This document shows positions 37,023 through 46,378 of a stretch of 64,000 nt of DNA, piece by piece (position 1 is the stretch's first letter; the number at the start of each line of letters is the position of its first letter). This stretch comes from Rhodopseudomonas palustris (GTDB taxonomy: Bacteria > Pseudomonadota > Alphaproteobacteria > Rhizobiales > Xanthobacteraceae), in the NCBI GenBank assembly GCA_016215605.1, contig JACRJB010000066.1, positions 1 to 64,000 on the forward strand, given 5' to 3'. The position numbers and the translations under genes are program-made. The notes below the pieces were generated by a model. It ran no database searches. It worked only from the letters and a program-made list of their open reading frames with translations, and was not told where the DNA came from.

Positions 37023-37033
37023 AGGAACCCGAG

Positions 37034-38023
37034 ATGACCCTGACGGACACCACGACCACCAAAGCCGCTGCCACCGGCAAGCCGGCCGTGTTCATCGACG
37101 GCGCCGCCGGCACCACCGGGCTCGGCATCCGCGAACGGCTGGCCCGTCACGGTCAGGTCACGGTGAAGGACATCGCCGACGACAAGCGCAAGGACGTCGC
37201 CGCCAAGCGGGCGCTGATGGCCGAGGTCGATCTGGTCATCCTGTGCCTGCCGGACGATGCCGCGAAGGAGACCGTGGCGCTGATCGACGGCATGGGCGGC
37301 GAGGCGCCCAAGGTGCTGGACGCCTCGACGGCGTTCCGGGTCGCGCCGGACTGGGTCTATGGCTTCGCCGAACTGGCGCCCGACCAGGCCGACAAGATTC
37401 GCAGCGCGCGAAAGGTTTCCAATCCGGGATGCTATCCGACCGGCGGGGTCGCGCTGCTGCGGCCGCTGGTCGACGCCGGTCTGATCCCGGCCGACTACCC
37501 GATCTCGATCAACGCCGTCAGCGGCTATTCGGGCGGCGGCAAGGCGATGATCGCGGCCTACGAGGCCGGCACGGCGCCGGCGTTCGAACTCTACGGCCTC
37601 GGCTTCGCGCACAAGCATCTGCCGGAAACGCAGCTGTATGCGAAGCTGACGCGGCGGCCGATCTTCGTCCCGTCGGTCGGCAATTTCCGGCAGGGCATGC
37701 TGGTGTCGGTGCCGCTGCATCTGGACACGCTGCCGGGCAAGCCGGCGGTGGCCGATCTGCAGGCGGCGCTGGAGCGGCGCTACGCCGGCAGCGCCGATGT
37801 GTCGGTGCTGCCGCAGGGCAGCGAGCCGCTGACCCAGGGCCGGATCGAGCCGGAGGCGCTGAACGAGACCAACAGGCTCGAACTCGCCGTGTTCGGCAGC
37901 GAGGCGCATCGCCAGGCGGTGCTGGTGGCGCGGCTCGACAATCTCGGCAAGGGCGCCTCGGGTGCCGCGGTGCAGAACATGCGGCTGATGCTCGGGCTGC
38001 CGGAAACGCCGGGCGTCGACTGA
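37034..38023 (+). CDS. argC: N-acetyl-gamma-glutamyl-phosphate reductase, type 2
   Basis: Third enzyme of arginine biosynthesis, reducing N-acetylglutamyl phosphate to the semialdehyde with NADPH. The 329-residue length and [18 protein letters not shown] start fit the shorter type 2 ArgC. The catalytic cysteine is Cys133 in [11 protein letters not shown], and the later FAHKHLPE supplies the conserved histidine. ATG at 37034 follows GGAACCCGAG. A Thr-rich ~15-residue N-terminal extension is present. It overlaps nothing, but the methyltransferase gene follows after 10 bases. Confidence 0.95.
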   Translation: MTLTDTTTTKAAATGKPAVFIDGAAGTTGLGIRERLARHGQVTVKDIADDKRKDVAAKRALMAEVDLVILCLPDDAAKETVALIDGMGGEAPKVLDASTAFRVAPDWVYGFAELAPDQADKIRSARKVSNPGCYPTGGVALLRPLVDAGLIPADYPISINAVSGYSGGGKAMIAAYEAGTAPAFELYGLGFAHKHLPETQLYAKLTRRPIFVPSVGNFRQGMLVSVPLHLDTLPGKPAVADLQAALERRYAGSADVSVLPQGSEPLTQGRIEPEALNETNRLELAVFGSEAHRQAVLVARLDNLGKGASGAAVQNMRLMLGLPETPGVD

Positions 38024-38033
38024 GAGACCGGCC

Positions 38034-38642
38034 ATGACCACCGCCTTCGATCCGGAGACGCTCGCATTCTATCAGGGCAACGCCGCGGACTACGCGGCGT
38101 GGAGCAAGCACCGCCACGTCCGGCTGAACGGCTTCCTCGCGGCGCTGCCGCAGGGCGCGTCGATCCTCGAACTCGGCTGCGGCGCCGGCGCCGACAGTGC
38201 GCATATGCTGGCGCAGGGCTTCGACGTCCGTCCGACCGACGGCTCGCCGCAGATGGCGGCGCAGGCGGCGCAGAAGCTCGGCCGCGCCGTCGAGACGCTG
38301 CTGTTTCATCAGCTCGACGCCGAGGCGCTGTATGACGGCGTCTGGGCTAATGCCTGCCTGCTGCACGTGCCGCGCGATCAGCTCGGCGACGTGCTGGCGC
38401 GGATCCGGCGGGCGCTGAAGCCCGGCGGCCTGTTCTACGCCAGCTACAAGGCCGGCGACGGCGAGGGGCGCGACAAGCTTTCGCGCTACTACAACTACCC
38501 GTCGGAGGCCTGGCTGCGCGATCGCTACGCCGAAGCCGGCGCGTGGGCGTCGCTGGCGATCGACGCCAACGAGGACAGGGGCTTCGACGACGAACTGGTG
38601 AGCATCCTGCACGTCACGGCCCGGAGGCCGACGTCGACCTGA
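38034..38642 (+). CDS. Class I SAM-dependent methyltransferase
   Basis: A 202-residue methyltransferase of the UbiE/Tam type. SAM-binding motif I reads ILELGCGAGADSAHM (about 43-57), the acidic residue of motif II lies in RPTDGSPQM, and motif post-I to IV is WANACLLHVPRDQL. The helix FYASYKAGDGEGRDKLSRYYNYP fits family members that act on small metabolites or tellurite. No specific substrate can be given. It is probably co-transcribed with argC. Confidence 0.9.
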   Translation: MTTAFDPETLAFYQGNAADYAAWSKHRHVRLNGFLAALPQGASILELGCGAGADSAHMLAQGFDVRPTDGSPQMAAQAAQKLGRAVETLLFHQLDAEALYDGVWANACLLHVPRDQLGDVLARIRRALKPGGLFYASYKAGDGEGRDKLSRYYNYPSEAWLRDRYAEAGAWASLAIDANEDRGFDDELVSILHVTARRPTST

Positions 38643-38676
38643 CGGGGTAGGCCGTCGGCGCAGGCCGGATCTGCGG

Positions 38677-41094
38677 TCAGGCGACGATGCGGCGATCGTT
38701 GTGGTTCAGCAGCAGCCGCGCATCCGGAGCGCTGCCGGATGTGCCCGATACCCGGCCTTGGATCTCGGTGCAGCCGGCGGCGCGCAACAGGTCGAGCCGA
38801 TCCGACGTGTCCAGGTCGGAGGTCGCGGTGACGCTTCCGATCCATCGCCCGAGCCGCGTGATCGACGCCAGCGCGGCGAGCGCGTCGTCCTGAGTGCCGA
38901 CGGCCTCGATGAAACGGGGATCGATCTTGACGCGATCGAACAACACGCCTTCCACCGCGCTGAGCGCCGAATAGCTGGCCCCGAAATGGTCCAGCGACAG
39001 GCTGATGCCGAGCCCGCGCAAGGCGTGGAGCGTGGCGAACACGCTTTCGCCTTCCTCCATCACGGTGGATTCGGCGATCTCCAGTTCCAGCCGATGCGGC
39101 GCCAGTCCGGAGGTCAGCAGCGCGGTGGCGACGGCGGGCACCAGGCGCGAATGCCGCAATTGCGACCGCGACAGACCGACCGACACACGCACGTCGGCAG
39201 GCCAGCGCACCGCTTCCGCGCAGGCCGCCTTCATCATCCAGTCGCCGATCGGGACGATCAGGCCGCAATCTTCGGCGAGGGGCATGAACTCGTCGGGCAG
39301 CGTCTGGCCGCGCGTCGGGTGCTGCCAGCGCAGCATCGCTTCGAAGGCGATGATCTCGCCGCTGTCGAGATCCCGGATCGGCCGATAATGCAGGACGAAT
39401 TCGCGGCGGGTCAGCGCCGTGCGCATCTCCGACGCCAGCGTGTTGCGGGCCTGGGTCGCCGCCTCCATCTCCGCCTCGAAGAAGCAGTAGTCGCCGCGCC
39501 CCTCGCTCTTGGCACGATACAGAGCGAGGTCCGCCTTCTGGATCACGGCGTCCGCGTCGTCGCCATCTCGCGGCGCCAGGGCGATGCCGACGCTGGCGCC
39601 GATGCTGATCTGATGGCCGTGAATGTCGAACGGCGCGCCGATCGCCTCGACGATCCGGGCCGCCAGGGCGGCGGCTTCAGCGGTGGGCTGCCCGCGGGAG
39701 ATCTGCACGACGGCGAATTCGTCGCCCCCGAGTCTCGCTACCGTGTCGCCCTCGCTGATACATTGCGTCAGCCGCCACGACACCTCGATCAGCAGCGCGT
39801 CACCCACCGGATGACCGAGCGCGTCGTTGACCTCCTTGAAGCGGTCGAGATCGAGATAGAGCACCGCGACGGTGGTCTCCGCGCGTAGCGCGCTCTCGAG
39901 CGTGTCGCAGAACGTGGCCCGGTTGGGCAGGTTGGTGAGCGCATCGTGACGGGCGAGGCGGGCGATCTGCTCCTGCGCCCGTCGCGCGTCGGTGATGTCT
40001 TCGATCGTCGACACCCAGCCGCCGTCCGGCAGCGGCTGACGCGTGACCCGCAGAACTCTACCGGGAAGCATTGTGGTGTCGATCTGGGTGACCGGACGTC
40101 CGCCGCGCATTTCAGTGAGAACGCCGTCGAACTGCGGACGCGGGTCGGCGTCGAACTCGCCCCGGGCCCGGCGCCGCTCGTACATTTCCAGCAGCGTCAT
40201 GTTCTTGAGTTCGTCGACGCCGATGCCCATCAGTTCGGCATAGCGGCGGTTGAAGACCCGCGCGCGGCCCGACGCATCGAACACGCAAAGCGACTGCGGC
40301 ATGTTCTCGATCGCGATGTCGAGCAGCACCTTCTGACGCGCGATCAGCCGGTGCGACCTGCGGTCGGCGAGGGCGAACAGCAGACAGCCGCCGAGCAGCG
40401 CCGCGGTCGCGCCGGCCGTCAGCACCGCCAGAGCCGGCACGGACAGCACGGCCTCGTTGCTCCTCGACGCGGCGCTGACCGACGCGGCATCGCCGGTCAC
40501 GACGTTCATCGCGGCGAGCGCGACCATGTGCGACACCAGGATCGCGATCGAGAACAACACCGCCGCTCCCAGCGTGTCCTTCAGCGTGTCGTCGCGGTTG
40601 GCGTAGATCGCCGCCGGCACGGAGAAGCCGGCCGCCACGGCGATCGAGATGAACACCATCGCGGGCGATCGCACGACCAGAACCGGCGCCTCCATGGCCA
40701 TGATGTCGCAATACAGCATCGCGGTGAAGCTGAGCCCGACCACCGCTCCGCCGATGCAGTAATACAGCCTTGAGTTCCCCATTCGAGCGATCGCGGCGCC
40801 GGTTCCGATGAACGCGATTGCAAGCAGCAGGGAGATCAATTTGAGATTGAGGTTATAGCTCGCGCCATGAGCCGGGTAGTACGAGAGCATCGCGATGTAG
40901 TGCGTCGCCCATGCGCCGAAGCCGCTCGCCGTCCCGACCAGAACCAGCCACAATACCTGCTTCCGCCCTCTGGCCGCGCGCGATCGATGGAACAGGCTGA
41001 CGCCGACGATGCACACCAGCAGCGAGGTCGCGGCCGCCACAGCCAGGAGGCGAAGGTCGCTCTCGATCATGATCATGCGGTAGAGGTCGGACAT
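38677..41094 (-). CDS. MHYT-PAS-GGDEF-EAL protein, EAL domain degenerate
   Basis: An inner-membrane c-di-GMP signalling protein of 805 residues. Seven N-terminal helices form an MHYT sensor (about 1-235; THYIAM, and later CDIMAM and SHMVALAAM, the repeated Met/His pairs thought to bind copper). A PAS domain follows (about 262-370), then GGDEF with the intact motif LGGDEF (residues 456-460). The I-site position reads SEGD, so product inhibition is doubtful. The C-terminal EAL domain is decayed: EAL is EAM (585-587), the Asn of the VNLS motif is Gly (VSVGLS), DDFG is DHFG, and the distal AEGVE region is TATSDLDT. It should be a cyclase with a regulatory pseudo-EAL. Confidence 0.93.
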   Translation of the reverse strand: MSDLYRMIMIESDLRLLAVAAATSLLVCIVGVSLFHRSRAARGRKQVLWLVLVGTASGFGAWATHYIAMLSYYPAHGASYNLNLKLISLLLAIAFIGTGAAIARMGNSRLYYCIGGAVVGLSFTAMLYCDIMAMEAPVLVVRSPAMVFISIAVAAGFSVPAAIYANRDDTLKDTLGAAVLFSIAILVSHMVALAAMNVVTGDAASVSAASRSNEAVLSVPALAVLTAGATAALLGGCLLFALADRRSHRLIARQKVLLDIAIENMPQSLCVFDASGRARVFNRRYAELMGIGVDELKNMTLLEMYERRRARGEFDADPRPQFDGVLTEMRGGRPVTQIDTTMLPGRVLRVTRQPLPDGGWVSTIEDITDARRAQEQIARLARHDALTNLPNRATFCDTLESALRAETTVAVLYLDLDRFKEVNDALGHPVGDALLIEVSWRLTQCISEGDTVARLGGDEFAVVQISRGQPTAEAAALAARIVEAIGAPFDIHGHQISIGASVGIALAPRDGDDADAVIQKADLALYRAKSEGRGDYCFFEAEMEAATQARNTLASEMRTALTRREFVLHYRPIRDLDSGEIIAFEAMLRWQHPTRGQTLPDEFMPLAEDCGLIVPIGDWMMKAACAEAVRWPADVRVSVGLSRSQLRHSRLVPAVATALLTSGLAPHRLELEIAESTVMEEGESVFATLHALRGLGISLSLDHFGASYSALSAVEGVLFDRVKIDPRFIEAVGTQDDALAALASITRLGRWIGSVTATSDLDTSDRLDLLRAAGCTEIQGRVSGTSGSAPDARLLLNHNDRRIVA

Positions 41095-41491
41095 CGACAG
41101 CTGGTTCCGGTTTCAAAGTATACTCATCACCGCAAGCTCTGACTGTTAGGTAAAGCCGCGACGCCGGTTTGCGACGAATGGCGGATTTCTTGTGACAACC
41201 TCGCTTTATGACGTAGTTTTCGGCGCGCATACGGCCGCTGCCGCAGCTTCTACGCGAGTGACTTCGCTGTGCGGCACTATCGCTGATCGCGTTTCGAAGT
41301 AGTTCTGTTCCCTCCGCGCCGTCGATGAACGGCAGGCCACTGCCGTCGGCTCGCGAATCGACGGAGGCGAGGTTCCCGGGGGCCCGCTGCTGACTGCCGC
41401 CGAGCGGGTAGGGCCTCGCGTCACGGCTGTTCTCAGGTTCCACGTCCTGTGCTTAACTCGCCGGGTTCCTGGCGACGGAAGTGGAAGCGGC
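41095..41491. other. Divergent intergenic region, no gene seen
   Basis: About 400 bases between the MHYT gene and the small membrane protein. It is locally less GC-rich near 41120-41220, which may mark promoters. No gene, palindrome or RNA structure recognised. Confidence 0.45.
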
Positions 41492-41854
41492 ATGACGGCG
41501 ACGCCTGTCCTGGTGATCCTGAGCGCGGCGAGCGCGCTCGGACTGTATCTCGGCCTGTTGTATCTGCGCGGCGAACGCAAGCAGGGGCTGGTGGCGCTGC
41601 ATCTCTTGCTCGGATTCGGCGGGCTGGAGACGCTGGTGATGCTGCTGCACGGCACGCCGGACGGCGCCTCGCCGTCGGGCAGCCTGTCGTTCGGCAAGGT
41701 TGCCGCCGGCCTGTTCGCGGTGTCGGCGTTCTCCGGCTTCATCGCCGCGCTGGCGCGGCGCTCGCCGGTCGGCGCCAACGTGCTGCTCGGCACCCATGTC
41801 ACGGTCGGACTGGCCGGCTTTGCGCTGTTCCTCGCCTGGGTGTCCGGCACCTGA
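41492..41854 (+). CDS. Small integral membrane protein, four helices
   Basis: A 120-residue hydrophobic protein with predicted helices at about 5-25, 32-50, 68-85 and 98-118. ATG at 41492 follows GGAAGTGGAAGC. It contains a conserved-looking histidine in ALHLLLGFGG and another in LLGTHVTVG. I do not recognise the family. It is convergent with the Rid-family gene, whose stop lies 8 bases away. Confidence 0.7.
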   Translation: MTATPVLVILSAASALGLYLGLLYLRGERKQGLVALHLLLGFGGLETLVMLLHGTPDGASPSGSLSFGKVAAGLFAVSAFSGFIAALARRSPVGANVLLGTHVTVGLAGFALFLAWVSGT

Positions 41855-41862
41855 GCCGGCGG

Positions 41863-42261
41863 TCAGGCCGCCTGCGGGATCCGAGCGATCACCTTGATCT
41901 CGAAGTCGAAGCCGGCGAGCCAGGTGACCCCGACCGCGGTCCAGTTCGGATAGGGCTTGGCCGGAAACGCGCGACTCTTCGCAGCCATCACGACGTCGAA
42001 CTGGGCGGCGGGATCGGTGTGGAAGCTGGTGACGTCGACGATGTCGTCGAAGCTGCACCCGGCGGCCTTCAGCACGGCGGCGAGATTGTCGAAGGCGAGC
42101 TGCACCTGCTTGTCGAATTGCGGCTCGGGGGAGCCATCCTCGCGGCTGCCGACTTGACCCGACACGAACAGCAGATCGCCGGAGCGGATCGCCGCCGAAT
42201 AGCCGTTGATGTCGTACAGGGCCTGCCGGCCGGCGGGAAAGATCGCGTCACGCTTGTGCAT
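41863..42261 (-). CDS. Rid-family (YjgF/YER057c/UK114) protein lacking the deaminase arginine
   Basis: A 132-residue protein of the RidA superfamily, whose best-known members hydrolyse 2-iminopropanoate-type intermediates. ATG at 42261 was preferred to a start at 42330 because it begins at the Rid fold and follows AGGAAACCAGGA. GDLLFVSGQVG and QVQLAFDNLAAVLKAAG are family motifs. The arginine of RidA (in PARxxVEV) is replaced: the segment reads PNWTAVGV. It therefore belongs to another Rid subfamily and probably does not have the classic imine deaminase activity. Function unknown. Confidence 0.85.
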   Translation of the reverse strand: MHKRDAIFPAGRQALYDINGYSAAIRSGDLLFVSGQVGSREDGSPEPQFDKQVQLAFDNLAAVLKAAGCSFDDIVDVTSFHTDPAAQFDVVMAAKSRAFPAKPYPNWTAVGVTWLAGFDFEIKVIARIPQAA

Positions 42262-42420
42262 TCCTGGTTTCCTGTTTCGAACCAGGAGCAGGTGTGCCGA
42301 ACCGGAAGTGTTTCCATGGGGGTGTGACAACTTACCCCGGTCAGCATTGGCGGGCGCAGCCTGCGTGGCAGGCCGCCTGAAGCTGTCGGTGGGGCGTGTC
42401 CTATTCCTACAGATGCCGTC

Positions 42421-44223
42421 TTACGACCGGACCTTGACGTAGCTGCCCGGCGCGTCCTCGATCGGCTGATACATCTCGTTGCCGATGGCGCGGGCAGGGA
42501 CCTGTTCGGGGTCGAACTGCTCGACCCAGGCGCGCCAGTCGGGCCACCACGAGCCTTTGTGTTCCTGCGCGCCTTTGAGCCATTCGGCGACCGAGCCGAC
42601 ATGGATGTTGTCGTTGGTCCAGTACTGATATTTGTTCGCCGCCGGCGGATTGATCACGCCGGCGATGTGGCCCGAGCCGGACAGGACGTATTTGACCGGG
42701 CCGCCGAAGAATTGCGAGCCGTACAGCACCGATTCCGCCGGCGCGATGTGGTCCTCGCGGGTGGCGAGGTTGTAGATCGGCACCTTGACCTTGGCGAGAT
42801 CCAGCGGCGTGCCGTCGAGCACCATGCTGCCGGCCGACAGCTTGTTGTCGAGATAGCAGTTGCGCAGATAGTAGGAGTGATTGGCGGCGGGCATCCGCGT
42901 CGCGTCGGAATTCCAGTGCAGCAGGTCGAACGCCGACGGCGGCTGGCCCTTGAGATAGTTGCTGACGACGTAGGACCAGATCAGGTCGTTCGGCCGCAGC
43001 ATGTTGAACGCCATCGCCATTCGCGCGCCTTCGAGCACGCCGGTCGTGCGCATGTCGCGCTCCAGCGCCGAGATCTGGCCCTCGTCGACGAACACCATCA
43101 GGTCGCCGGCGTGGGTGAAGTCGACCTGCGTGGTCAGGAACGTCGCCGAGGTGACGCGCTGGCGGCGCCGTTCGGCCAGCCAGGCCAGCGTCGAGGCGAG
43201 CAGGGTGCCGCCGACGCAATAGCCGATGGTGTGCACCTTCATCTCGCCGGTGATCTTCTCGATCACGTCCATCGCGGTCAGCGGGCCGAGCTTCATGTAG
43301 TCGGCGAAGCTCTTGTCGGCGAGGCTCTTGTCCGGATTGACCCAGGAGATCACGAACACGGTGAGGCCCTGGTCGACGCAGAACTTGATGAAGGATTTTT
43401 CCGGCTTGAGGTCGAGGATGTAGAACTTGTTGATCCACGGCGGCACGATCAGCAGCGGCGTGCGCAGCACCGTCTCGGTCGCCGGCTGATACTGGATCAG
43501 CTGCATGATTTCGTTCTGATAGATCACCTTGCCCGGCGTCGTCGCCATGTTGACGCCGACCTCGAGATTGGCCGGATCGGACTGGCGGATCTTGAGATGG
43601 CCCTTGCCGGCGGCGATGTCCTCGGCGAGCATCTTCATGCCGCGCACCAGATTGTCGCCGTTGTTCTCCAGCGTCACCCGCGTCAGCTCCGGGCTGGTCG
43701 GCACGAAGTTCGACGGCGCCAGCGCGTTGGTGATCTGCTGGATGTAGAACGCCGCCTTCTTGCGGGTGTGCGGGTCGAGCCCGTCGGCCTTCTCGACCAG
43801 TTCATTGGCCCACTGCGAGGTCAGCAGATAGGCCTGCATGATGAATTCGTAGAACTGGTTCTTGCGCCAGTCCGGATCGGCGAAACGTTTGTCGCGCGGG
43901 GAGGGCTCGATCGTCGGCTCGACCTTCTCGCCGGCGAGCTTCTTCGAGGCGGCGCCCCACAGATCGAGATACGACTTGCCGAGCCTCGCCTGCAGCTCGG
44001 CGGCGCGGGTCTGGTCCGACATCCAGTAGTCGGCGACGCTGGTCAGCGTCTTGACGATTTCGGTGAGTTCGGCCGGCGGCTTGGCCCCGTCCAGCGGCTC
44101 GCGCGGCTTCAGCATCGTCGCCAGCGCCTGGCTGCCGGACTCCATGGCCTGAGCCAGATTCCGTGCGAACGCCTCGGGATCGAACTTCTTCGCCGTCGTG
44201 GTTTCTGGTAGCATGTCGGTCAT
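42421..44223 (-). CDS. phaC: Class I poly(3-hydroxyalkanoate) synthase
   Basis: Polymerises 3-hydroxyacyl-CoA into storage polyester granules. The 600-residue product (ATG at 44223; an alternative TTG at 44238) has the PhaC N-terminal domain followed by an alpha/beta hydrolase core. The lipase-box-like nucleophile is Cys in HTIGYCVGGTLL (residue 336 from this start). The partner histidine lies in LSGSGHIAGVINPP. The class I length of about 600 and PWINKFYILDLKPEKSF fit a short-chain PHB synthase. No phaR, phasin or phaAB lies beside it. Confidence 0.95.
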   Translation of the reverse strand: MTDMLPETTTAKKFDPEAFARNLAQAMESGSQALATMLKPREPLDGAKPPAELTEIVKTLTSVADYWMSDQTRAAELQARLGKSYLDLWGAASKKLAGEKVEPTIEPSPRDKRFADPDWRKNQFYEFIMQAYLLTSQWANELVEKADGLDPHTRKKAAFYIQQITNALAPSNFVPTSPELTRVTLENNGDNLVRGMKMLAEDIAAGKGHLKIRQSDPANLEVGVNMATTPGKVIYQNEIMQLIQYQPATETVLRTPLLIVPPWINKFYILDLKPEKSFIKFCVDQGLTVFVISWVNPDKSLADKSFADYMKLGPLTAMDVIEKITGEMKVHTIGYCVGGTLLASTLAWLAERRRQRVTSATFLTTQVDFTHAGDLMVFVDEGQISALERDMRTTGVLEGARMAMAFNMLRPNDLIWSYVVSNYLKGQPPSAFDLLHWNSDATRMPAANHSYYLRNCYLDNKLSAGSMVLDGTPLDLAKVKVPIYNLATREDHIAPAESVLYGSQFFGGPVKYVLSGSGHIAGVINPPAANKYQYWTNDNIHVGSVAEWLKGAQEHKGSWWPDWRAWVEQFDPEQVPARAIGNEMYQPIEDAPGSYVKVRS

Positions 44224-44535
44224 TGCTGGACGCTTCAACCCTGTTCGAATGTCTTATACGATTTTGTCGTTGTCGCGCTGATGATGGCATAGTTCGGTAA
44301 ATGGCGCTGAACTGGATGTGCTGCAGTGCGACAATTTGCGCTTGATTTAGCCACATTGGCACCCCACTGACTCGGCCCTGGTCGCTTAGGGTTCGTGGTC
44401 GCGGCGGGGCTGCCCTTGGGTTAAGGTTTTGCGGCCGCCCGGGTTCGGGTGTGTGACGACAATTGCTTCGGCGCGCCCGGTCGCTGCCGCAAGCCGAGGA
44501 ACAGCGTGTTGCGGGTAATGCGAGAGACGAGAGCG

Positions 44536-44856
44536 ATGCGCGGACGGACAGCCAGCCAGGATCGACGAGGCCGGGGCGCAGCCCTGGCCGCGGCCGTGCT
44601 GTTGCTCGGGCTCGGCCTCGGCCTCGGCGGCTGCTCGATCTCGCTGTCCGACATGCCGATGATGGGCGCCGCCGACAATGTCGAGAAGCCGAAGGAGCCC
44701 GAGGCGTTCCCGGCGGTCAACGACCTGCCGGCCAACCGCGGTGAGGCGGTGCTGGCGCCGGCCGAGCGCAGCAAGATCGAGCAGGAGCTGATCGCCGCCC
44801 GCGAGCGTCAGGCCAATGCCAACGCGAGCGCCGCCAAGCCGGCCGCCGCCAAATAG
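44536..44856 (+). CDS. Small predicted lipoprotein
   Basis: A 106-residue protein with a lipoprotein signal: basic start, hydrophobic stretch LAAAVLLLGLGLGLGG, and lipobox ending in Cys33 (LGGC-SIS). The start is uncertain: ATG at 44536 or 44518. The mature part is short, with EAVLAPAERSKIEQELIAARERQ forming a likely helix and an Ala/Lys-rich end. It should be anchored in the inner or outer membrane. I do not recognise it. Similar small lipoproteins are common in this order. Confidence 0.75.
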   Translation: MRGRTASQDRRGRGAALAAAVLLLGLGLGLGGCSISLSDMPMMGAADNVEKPKEPEAFPAVNDLPANRGEAVLAPAERSKIEQELIAARERQANANASAAKPAAAK

Positions 44857-45046
44857 CCGTCAGCGTCGCCGGTGCACGAACGGCGGCGGTGTCGGGTCAC
44901 CGTTCGCAGGCCGGCGCAGCACAAACACCGTCCTCGACCTGATCCGCCGCAAAATCGTGCCAATGGGAGCGTTTCTGCGCCTGAATCGGATTCCCCTCCG
45001 ATCAAGAACGCGGTAACGATCCTGCCGCACCCCGGAGTCGAGGACC

Positions 45047-46267
45047 ATGGAAGAATTTTACCGCATCCGCCGTTTGCCGCCTTACGTGTTCGAACAGGTC
45101 AACCGGGCCAAGGCGGCCGCGCGGAATGCCGGGGCCGACATCATCGATCTGGGCATGGGCAATCCCGACCTGCCGGCGCCGCCGCATGTGCTGGAGAAGC
45201 TCAAGGAAACCCTCGGCAAGCCGCGCACCGACCGCTACTCGGCGTCGCGCGGCATCACCGGCCTGCGCAAGGCCCAGGCGGCCTATTACGACCGCCGGTT
45301 CGGGGTGAAGCTGAACCCCGACACTCAGGTCGTCGCCACCCTCGGCTCCAAGGAAGGCTTCGCCAACGTCGCCCAGGCGATTACCGCGCCCGGCGACGTC
45401 GTGCTGTGCCCGAATCCGAGCTACCCGATCCACGCCTTCGGCTTCCTGATGGCCGGCGGCGTGATCCGCTCGGTGCCGTCGGAGCCGACCCCGGATTTCT
45501 TCGCCGCGGCCGAGCGCGCCATCATCCACTCGATCCCGAAACCGATCGCGCTGATCGCCTGCTATCCGTCGAACCCGACCGCCTATGTGGCGAGCCTGGA
45601 TTTCTACAAGGATCTGGTGGCGTTCGCGAAGAAGCACGAGATCTACATCCTGTCCGATCTGGCCTACGCCGAAGTGTATTTCGACGACGCCAACCCGCCG
45701 CCGTCGGTGCTGCAGGTGCCGGGCGCGATGGACGTCACCGTCGAGTTCACCTCGATGTCGAAGACGTTCTCGATGGCCGGCTGGCGGATGGGTTTTGCGG
45801 TCGGCAACGAGCGGATCATCGCGGCGCTGGCGCGGGTGAAGTCGTATCTCGACTACGGCGCGTTCACCCCGGTGCAGGTCGCCGCCACCGCGGCGCTGAA
45901 CGGGCCGGACGACTGCATCAAGGAAATGCGCGAGACCTACAAGAAGCGCCGCGACGCGCTGGTCGAGAGCTTCGGCCGGGCCGGCTGGGAGATCCCGCCG
46001 CCGTCGGCCTCGATGTTCGCCTGGGCGCCGCTGCCGCCGGCGTTCCGGGAACTCGGCAGCATGCAGTTCGCGACCCTGATGGTGGAGAAATCCGGCGTCG
46101 TGGTGTCGCCCGGCGTCGCCTTCGGCGAGCACGGCGAGGGCTACGTCCGCATCGCGATGGTGGAAAACGAGCAGCGCATCCGCCAGGCGGCGCGCGGCGT
46201 CCGGCGCTTCCTTGAAAGCGGCGTCGAAACGTTGCACAACGTGGTTCCTCTCGCCACCCGGCGATAG
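45047..46267 (+). CDS. PLP-dependent aminotransferase, AlaC/LL-DAP aminotransferase type
   Basis: A class I/II fold-type I aminotransferase of 406 residues. The PLP lysine is Lys239 in TSMSKTFSMAGWRMGF. Other hallmarks are IIDLGMGNPDLPAP near the start and CYPSNPTAYV. Members of this subgroup catalyse glutamate-pyruvate (alanine) transamination or LL-diaminopimelate transamination. Synteny with the following homoserine dehydrogenase gene argues for a role in aspartate-family or alanine amino-acid metabolism. The ATG follows a GGAGTCGAGGACC leader. A hairpin follows the stop. Confidence 0.93.
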   Translation: MEEFYRIRRLPPYVFEQVNRAKAAARNAGADIIDLGMGNPDLPAPPHVLEKLKETLGKPRTDRYSASRGITGLRKAQAAYYDRRFGVKLNPDTQVVATLGSKEGFANVAQAITAPGDVVLCPNPSYPIHAFGFLMAGGVIRSVPSEPTPDFFAAAERAIIHSIPKPIALIACYPSNPTAYVASLDFYKDLVAFAKKHEIYILSDLAYAEVYFDDANPPPSVLQVPGAMDVTVEFTSMSKTFSMAGWRMGFAVGNERIIAALARVKSYLDYGAFTPVQVAATAALNGPDDCIKEMRETYKKRRDALVESFGRAGWEIPPPSASMFAWAPLPPAFRELGSMQFATLMVEKSGVVVSPGVAFGEHGEGYVRIAMVENEQRIRQAARGVRRFLESGVETLHNVVPLATRR

Positions 46268-46277
46268 GACCCCGGTC

Positions 46278-46309
46278 CCGAAGGCCACCCGGCCTTCGGC
46301 CCCAGGTTT
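46278..46309 (+). terminator. Hairpin between aminotransferase and homoserine dehydrogenase genes
   Basis: CCGAAGGCC pairs with GGCCTTCGG around ACCC (46278-46299), followed after a few bases by GGTTTT. It may attenuate or terminate transcription before the next gene. Confidence 0.5.
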
Positions 46310-46378
46310 TCCGCCTAAGGTCCTTCCCGTTCCAGGTCCTTGCAGTCTCAGCCCTTCCGGCAGCAGGTTCAGCGCGTC

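Noticed and set aside
46268-46378. Riboswitch (SAM or threonine-type leader) before homoserine dehydrogenase
   Set aside because: Only one GC hairpin is seen. No conserved SAM-II or other riboswitch core and no leader peptide rich in Thr or Ile is visible.
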